From the NCBI RefSeq assembly GCF_000582685.1, contig NZ_KK073769.1, positions 222,062 through 264,240 of the forward strand: a DNA stretch of 42,179 bases, given 5' to 3'. Positions 39,223 through 42,179 of the stretch are shown here, piece by piece. A program made the position numbers and the translations under genes. Source of the stretch: [Scytonema hofmanni] UTEX 2349 (GTDB taxonomy: Bacteria > Cyanobacteriota > Cyanobacteriia > Cyanobacteriales > Nostocaceae). Position 1 is the first letter of the stretch. Every line of letters starts with the position of its first letter. The notes under the pieces were generated by a model, which saw only the letters and a program-made list of their open reading frames with translations, made no database searches and was not told the DNA's origin.

Positions 39223-42179
39223 ATGAGGGGTTGCGACGAGCGAATAAGCGGGAACAGTTTAAATTAGAGCAAAAGTGGGCAGTGCGATCGCGTGATTTTT
39301 ACCGCGCTATTCTCGACACTCAACCGCAAATTGTTCACTTTTGCGGACACGGGACGGCTGAGGATGGAATTATCCTGGAAAATGAAATGAAGCAGACGGT
39401 GTATGTACAAGCTGACGCGTTAGCAAGTATGTTTAAGCTGTTTGCTACTAAGGGTGTGGAGTGTGTTGTTCTCAATGCTTGTTATTCAGAAGTGCAAGCA
39501 GAAGCTATTAGCCAATATGTAAAATATGTCATTGGCATGAATAAAGCTGTGGGTGATAAAGCAGCTGTTGCCTTTGCTGTGGCTTTTTACGATGCTTTAG
39601 GTGCTGGGGAAGATGTGGAGTTTGCCTATGAGTTAGGTAAATCTCAGATGATCGGTTTTATGGAGCATCAAACTCCGGTTCTGAAGAAAAATGAATTAAC
39701 TGATGTCTCGACTACTTTTGAACGTGAAGTTATTCCACCCAACCCTTATCAGGGATTGTCTGCTTTTGGGGAAGAGGATGCAGCTTTCTTTTTTGGACGG
39801 GAGACTTTTGTTAATGAGTTAGTGCAGACGACTCGCAAACAGCCTTTGGTAGGTGTGGTTGGTCCGAGTGGTAGTGGTAAATCTTCTGTGGTGTTTGCGG
39901 GATTGATTCCGCAGTTGCGAAGTGAGGGAAACTGGCTGATTTCATCTTTCCGTCCTGGTAATCAACCATTTTATCAGCTCGCTTGTGCGTTGGTGCGTTT
40001 ATTAGAGCCAGAAGTTGGTGAAACTCAACAACTGCGGGAAGCGGCTGGACTGGCAAGTGATATGCAGTCGGGTAGAATTACTTTGCAGCAAGTAGCGTCT
40101 CGTATCCAAGAACGCAACAGTGGTAAACGTCTGTTGTTAGTTGCAGACCAATTTGAGGAACTTTATACGCTTTGCCAGAAGGAAGAACAAGAACGCTTTG
40201 CGGATGTTTTGCTTGCGGCTATTTCTTCCGAAAATCTGACACTGGTTTTCACCTTACGAGCGGACTTTTACGGTTATGTGCTTTCCTACCGTCCGTTTCG
40301 GGATGCGTTGCAGGAGTATACACCTCAGTTGTTAAGTTCGATGAAACCAGAGGAACTAGAAGCAGCGATCGCACTTCCTGCACAAAAGTTAGAGGTGCAA
40401 TTAGAAGGGCAACTGACGCAACGCATTTTGGATGATGTGGGACAAGAACCGGGTAATTTGCCTTTGTTGGAATTTGCTTTAACTCGACTGTGGGAAAAGC
40501 AAGAAAACCGGGTGTTAACTCACCATGCATACGATGAAATTGGCGGAGTTAAGAAGGCGATCGCTAATCATGCAGAACTCGTTTATCAACAACTTAATGA
40601 AACACAGCAAAAACAGGCAGAGCGAATTTTTGTGCAATTAGTGCGTCCTGGGGAGGGAACGGAGGATACTCGACGCATCGCGACTCGTGGGGAGGTTGGA
40701 GAAGATAATTGGGGTTTGGTGAGTTATTTAGCGGGGTATCAAGCGCGGTTGGTAGTGACGGGGGGAGACCTAACCCCCCTGCCCCCCTTCCCTGCTAGGG
40801 AAGGGGGGAATGAAAGCCCCTCCCCTCGCAGGGGAGGGGTTGGGGGAGAGGTTTCTCCGGAAGATACGGTAGAGGTGGTGCATGAAGCGCTGATTCGGGA
40901 ATGGGTAACTTTGCGAGAGTGGATGAATGCTAACCGTCAGTTTCGCACTTGGCAAGAGCGGCTGAAAGTGGCATTACGAGAGTGGAAAAATAACAACCAT
41001 GATTCTGGGGCTTTGTTGCGTGGTGTGCCGTTAACTGTGGCTGAAGATTGGTTGCACAACCGTGCGGAGGAAATGACGCAGGAAGAGCGAGATTTTATTG
41101 CAGTTAGCGGACAACAACGGGATAGGGAGAAGCAGCAAGAGAAACGCAGACGACAACAAACTATTTTTGGGTTGACTGGTGGTTTTGTCGGTGCTTTGAT
41201 GTTGGCAGGCTTTGGCTTTTGGCAATTGCAGCAAGCACAAAAAAATCAGCTTGGTCAAATTGAGGCTCTGGCTAATTATTCCACTGAACTTTTGAATCAA
41301 GACAAAAAGTTTGATGCCCTCATTGAAGCTTTACGTTCTGCAAAACCACTGCGCTCAAAAGATAATCCTCCTCTACAAGTTGTAGCTACGTTGCTCAACG
41401 CTGTTTATAATGTCAAAGAACGCAACCGCTTGCAAGGGCATAGCGAGTTGGTCATTAGCGTCGCTTTTAGCCCCGATGGCAAAACCTTGGCTTCTGGCAG
41501 TGCTGACAAGACGATCAAACTCTGGGATGTGGCAACAGGTAAAATTTCGCAAACCCTGACTGGGCATAGCAAGTGGGTCAATAGCGTCGCTTTTAGTCCC
41601 GATGGCAAAACCTTGGCTTCTGGCAGTGCTGACAAGACGATCAAACTCTGGGATGTGGCAACAGGCAAACTTTCGCAAACCCTGACTGGGCATAGCGATG
41701 GGGTCTATAGCGTCGCTTTTAGTCCCGATGGCAAAACTTTGGCTTCTGGCAGTGGTGACAAGACGATCAAACTCTGGGATGTGGCTACAGGCAAACCTTC
41801 GCAAACCCTGACTGGGCATAGGGATAAGGTCATTAGCGTCGCTTTTAGCCCGGATGGCAAAACCTTGGCTTCTGGCAGTTATGACGACACCATCAAACTC
41901 TGGGATATGGCAACAGGCAAACCTTCGCAAACCCTGACTGGGCATAGGGATAAGGTCAATAGCGTCGCTTTTAGCCCGGATGGCAAAACCTTGGCTTCTG
42001 GCAGTCCTGACAAGACGATCAAACTCTGGGATGTGGCTACAGGCAAACTTTCGCAAACCCTGACTGGGGATAGCGATGAGGTCAGTAGCGTCGCTTTTAG
42101 TCCCGATGGCAAAACCTTGGCTTCTGGCAGTGCTGACAAGACGATCAAACTCTGGGATGTGGCAACAGGCAAACTTTCG
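39126..42179 (+). CDS. CHAT-STAND-WD40 protein, C-terminus beyond the right edge
   Basis: 1018 residues are visible. A CHAT (caspase-like) domain occupies about 5-185, with the catalytic pair H75 in HFCGHG and C119 in LNACYS. The linker NPYQGLSAFGEEDAAFFFGRE leads into a STAND-type NTPase with Walker A GPSGSGKSS (246-254) and Walker B LLLVADQFEE (336-345). The winged-helix-like VVHEALIREW follows, then a transmembrane helix (about 680-700, GLTGGFVGALMLAGFGFW). From 41430 on there are WD40 repeats of 42 aa. Such proteins are thought to act as ligand-sensing, self-assembling protease switches. The ATG is the same as in the left paralogue. A repeat is inserted in frame at residues about 547-576. 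Confidence 0.93.
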   Translation, partial: MNNKAGAKTILLLAANPRDTSKLQLDVEVREIDEGLRRANKREQFKLEQKWAVRSRDFYRAILDTQPQIVHFCGHGTAEDGIILENEMKQTVYVQADALASMFKLFATKGVECVVLNACYSEVQAEAISQYVKYVIGMNKAVGDKAAVAFAVAFYDALGAGEDVEFAYELGKSQMIGFMEHQTPVLKKNELTDVSTTFEREVIPPNPYQGLSAFGEEDAAFFFGRETFVNELVQTTRKQPLVGVVGPSGSGKSSVVFAGLIPQLRSEGNWLISSFRPGNQPFYQLACALVRLLEPEVGETQQLREAAGLASDMQSGRITLQQVASRIQERNSGKRLLLVADQFEELYTLCQKEEQERFADVLLAAISSENLTLVFTLRADFYGYVLSYRPFRDALQEYTPQLLSSMKPEELEAAIALPAQKLEVQLEGQLTQRILDDVGQEPGNLPLLEFALTRLWEKQENRVLTHHAYDEIGGVKKAIANHAELVYQQLNETQQKQAERIFVQLVRPGEGTEDTRRIATRGEVGEDNWGLVSYLAGYQARLVVTGGDLTPLPPFPAREGGNESPSPRRGGVGGEVSPEDTVEVVHEALIREWVTLREWMNANRQFRTWQERLKVALREWKNNNHDSGALLRGVPLTVAEDWLHNRAEEMTQEERDFIAVSGQQRDREKQQEKRRRQQTIFGLTGGFVGALMLAGFGFWQLQQAQKNQLGQIEALANYSTELLNQDKKFDALIEALRSAKPLRSKDNPPLQVVATLLNAVYNVKERNRLQGHSELVISVAFSPDGKTLASGSADKTIKLWDVATGKISQTLTGHSKWVNSVAFSPDGKTLASGSADKTIKLWDVATGKLSQTLTGHSDGVYSVAFSPDGKTLASGSGDKTIKLWDVATGKPSQTLTGHRDKVISVAFSPDGKTLASGSYDDTIKLWDMATGKPSQTLTGHRDKVNSVAFSPDGKTLASGSPDKTIKLWDVATGKLSQTLTGDSDEVSSVAFSPDGKTLASGSADKTIKLWDVATGKLS
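40766..40853 (+). repeat. GC-rich palindromic repeat inserted in frame in the CHAT gene
   Basis: Two hairpins, CCCCCCTTCCCT-GCT-AGGGAAGGGGGG and CCCCTCCCCT-CGC-AGGGGAGGGG, are flanked by CCTAACCCCCCTG and GGTTGGGGGAG. They are translated in frame as TPLPPFPAREGG and PSPRRGGVGG. The inner sequence is akin to the intergenic palindrome at 10884-10944. It lies in the loop before the conserved VEVVHEALI segment, where length variation is tolerable. Confidence 0.9.
41430..42179 (+). repeat. 126-bp tandem array encoding WD40 repeats
   Basis: Six units start at 41430, 41556, 41682, 41808, 41934 and 42060; the last is cut by the edge after 120 bp. Each encodes LTGH...V.SVAFSPDGKTLASGS-type blades. 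Nucleotide identity between units is very high, with differences concentrated in the loop codons after GH(S/R), around IKLWD and in TGK. The sixth unit has GDS instead of GHS. Confidence 0.95.

Noticed and set aside
41373..42056. 227-codon minus-strand open frame with regular repeats
   Set aside because: Shadow of the WD40 array; the repeat period keeps the opposite frame open. WD40 motifs are clear on the plus strand.

Overview
The window looks like chromosomal DNA of a filamentous, probably hormogonium-forming, cyanobacterium. Base composition is AT-leaning and the HIP1 octamer GCGATCGC is frequent. The genes include a PsbP-type photosystem II protein, an SLH/OprB porin and an almost complete hormogonium polysaccharide (hps) cluster. 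Intergenic space is crowded with octamer tandem repeats, palindromes and small MITE-like elements, as is usual in Nostocales. I cannot name the genus.

Layout: (1) 1-97 is the first 32 codons of a CHAT-domain gene leaving the left edge on the minus strand. (2) 0.4-6.0 kb holds a small hypothetical gene, psbP-maf (minus), a hypothetical gene, a DUF2278/lamin-tail protein, and a GAF-SpoIIE phosphatase. (3) 6.8-12.5 kb holds ftsY, nusB and a DUF502 membrane protein (minus). A small orphan and a secreted EndoU-type nuclease lie between ftsY and nusB on the plus strand. (4) 12.8-14.15 kb is a solitary tnpB element with hairpin ends. (5) 14.4-28.8 kb is the hps cluster, all minus strand: large HpsA, four type IV prepilin-like proteins, several glycosyltransferases and HpsJ. 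Together these would assemble a modified type IV pilus/pseudopilus system and make and export hormogonium polysaccharide for gliding. (6) 29.2-33.8 kb has a MITE nested in a palindrome, rpmB, htpG, a methyltransferase, a palindrome-rich spacer, and a decayed copy of the clpB 3' end. (7) 33.8-38.9 kb holds clpB, an SLH/OprB porin carrying octamer repeats inside its reading frame, and gloA. (8) 39.1 kb to the right edge is a CHAT-STAND-WD40 gene, open at its 3' end.

The most striking structure is that the two window ends are a near-identical inverted repeat. Positions 1-180 are the reverse complement of 39043-39222 with 3 mismatches by eye, covering the upstream region and first codons of two CHAT genes. 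The two copies point outward and bracket about 39 kb of housekeeping, motility and accessory genes. Other unusual items are a repeat inserted in frame in the right CHAT gene, its homogenised 126-bp WD40 array, the secreted EndoU protein, the tnpB element with possible guide-RNA features, and a MITE that split a perfect hairpin and left a 9-bp duplication.

All calls come from reading the sequence and remembered family motifs. No database search, alignment program or structure prediction was run.
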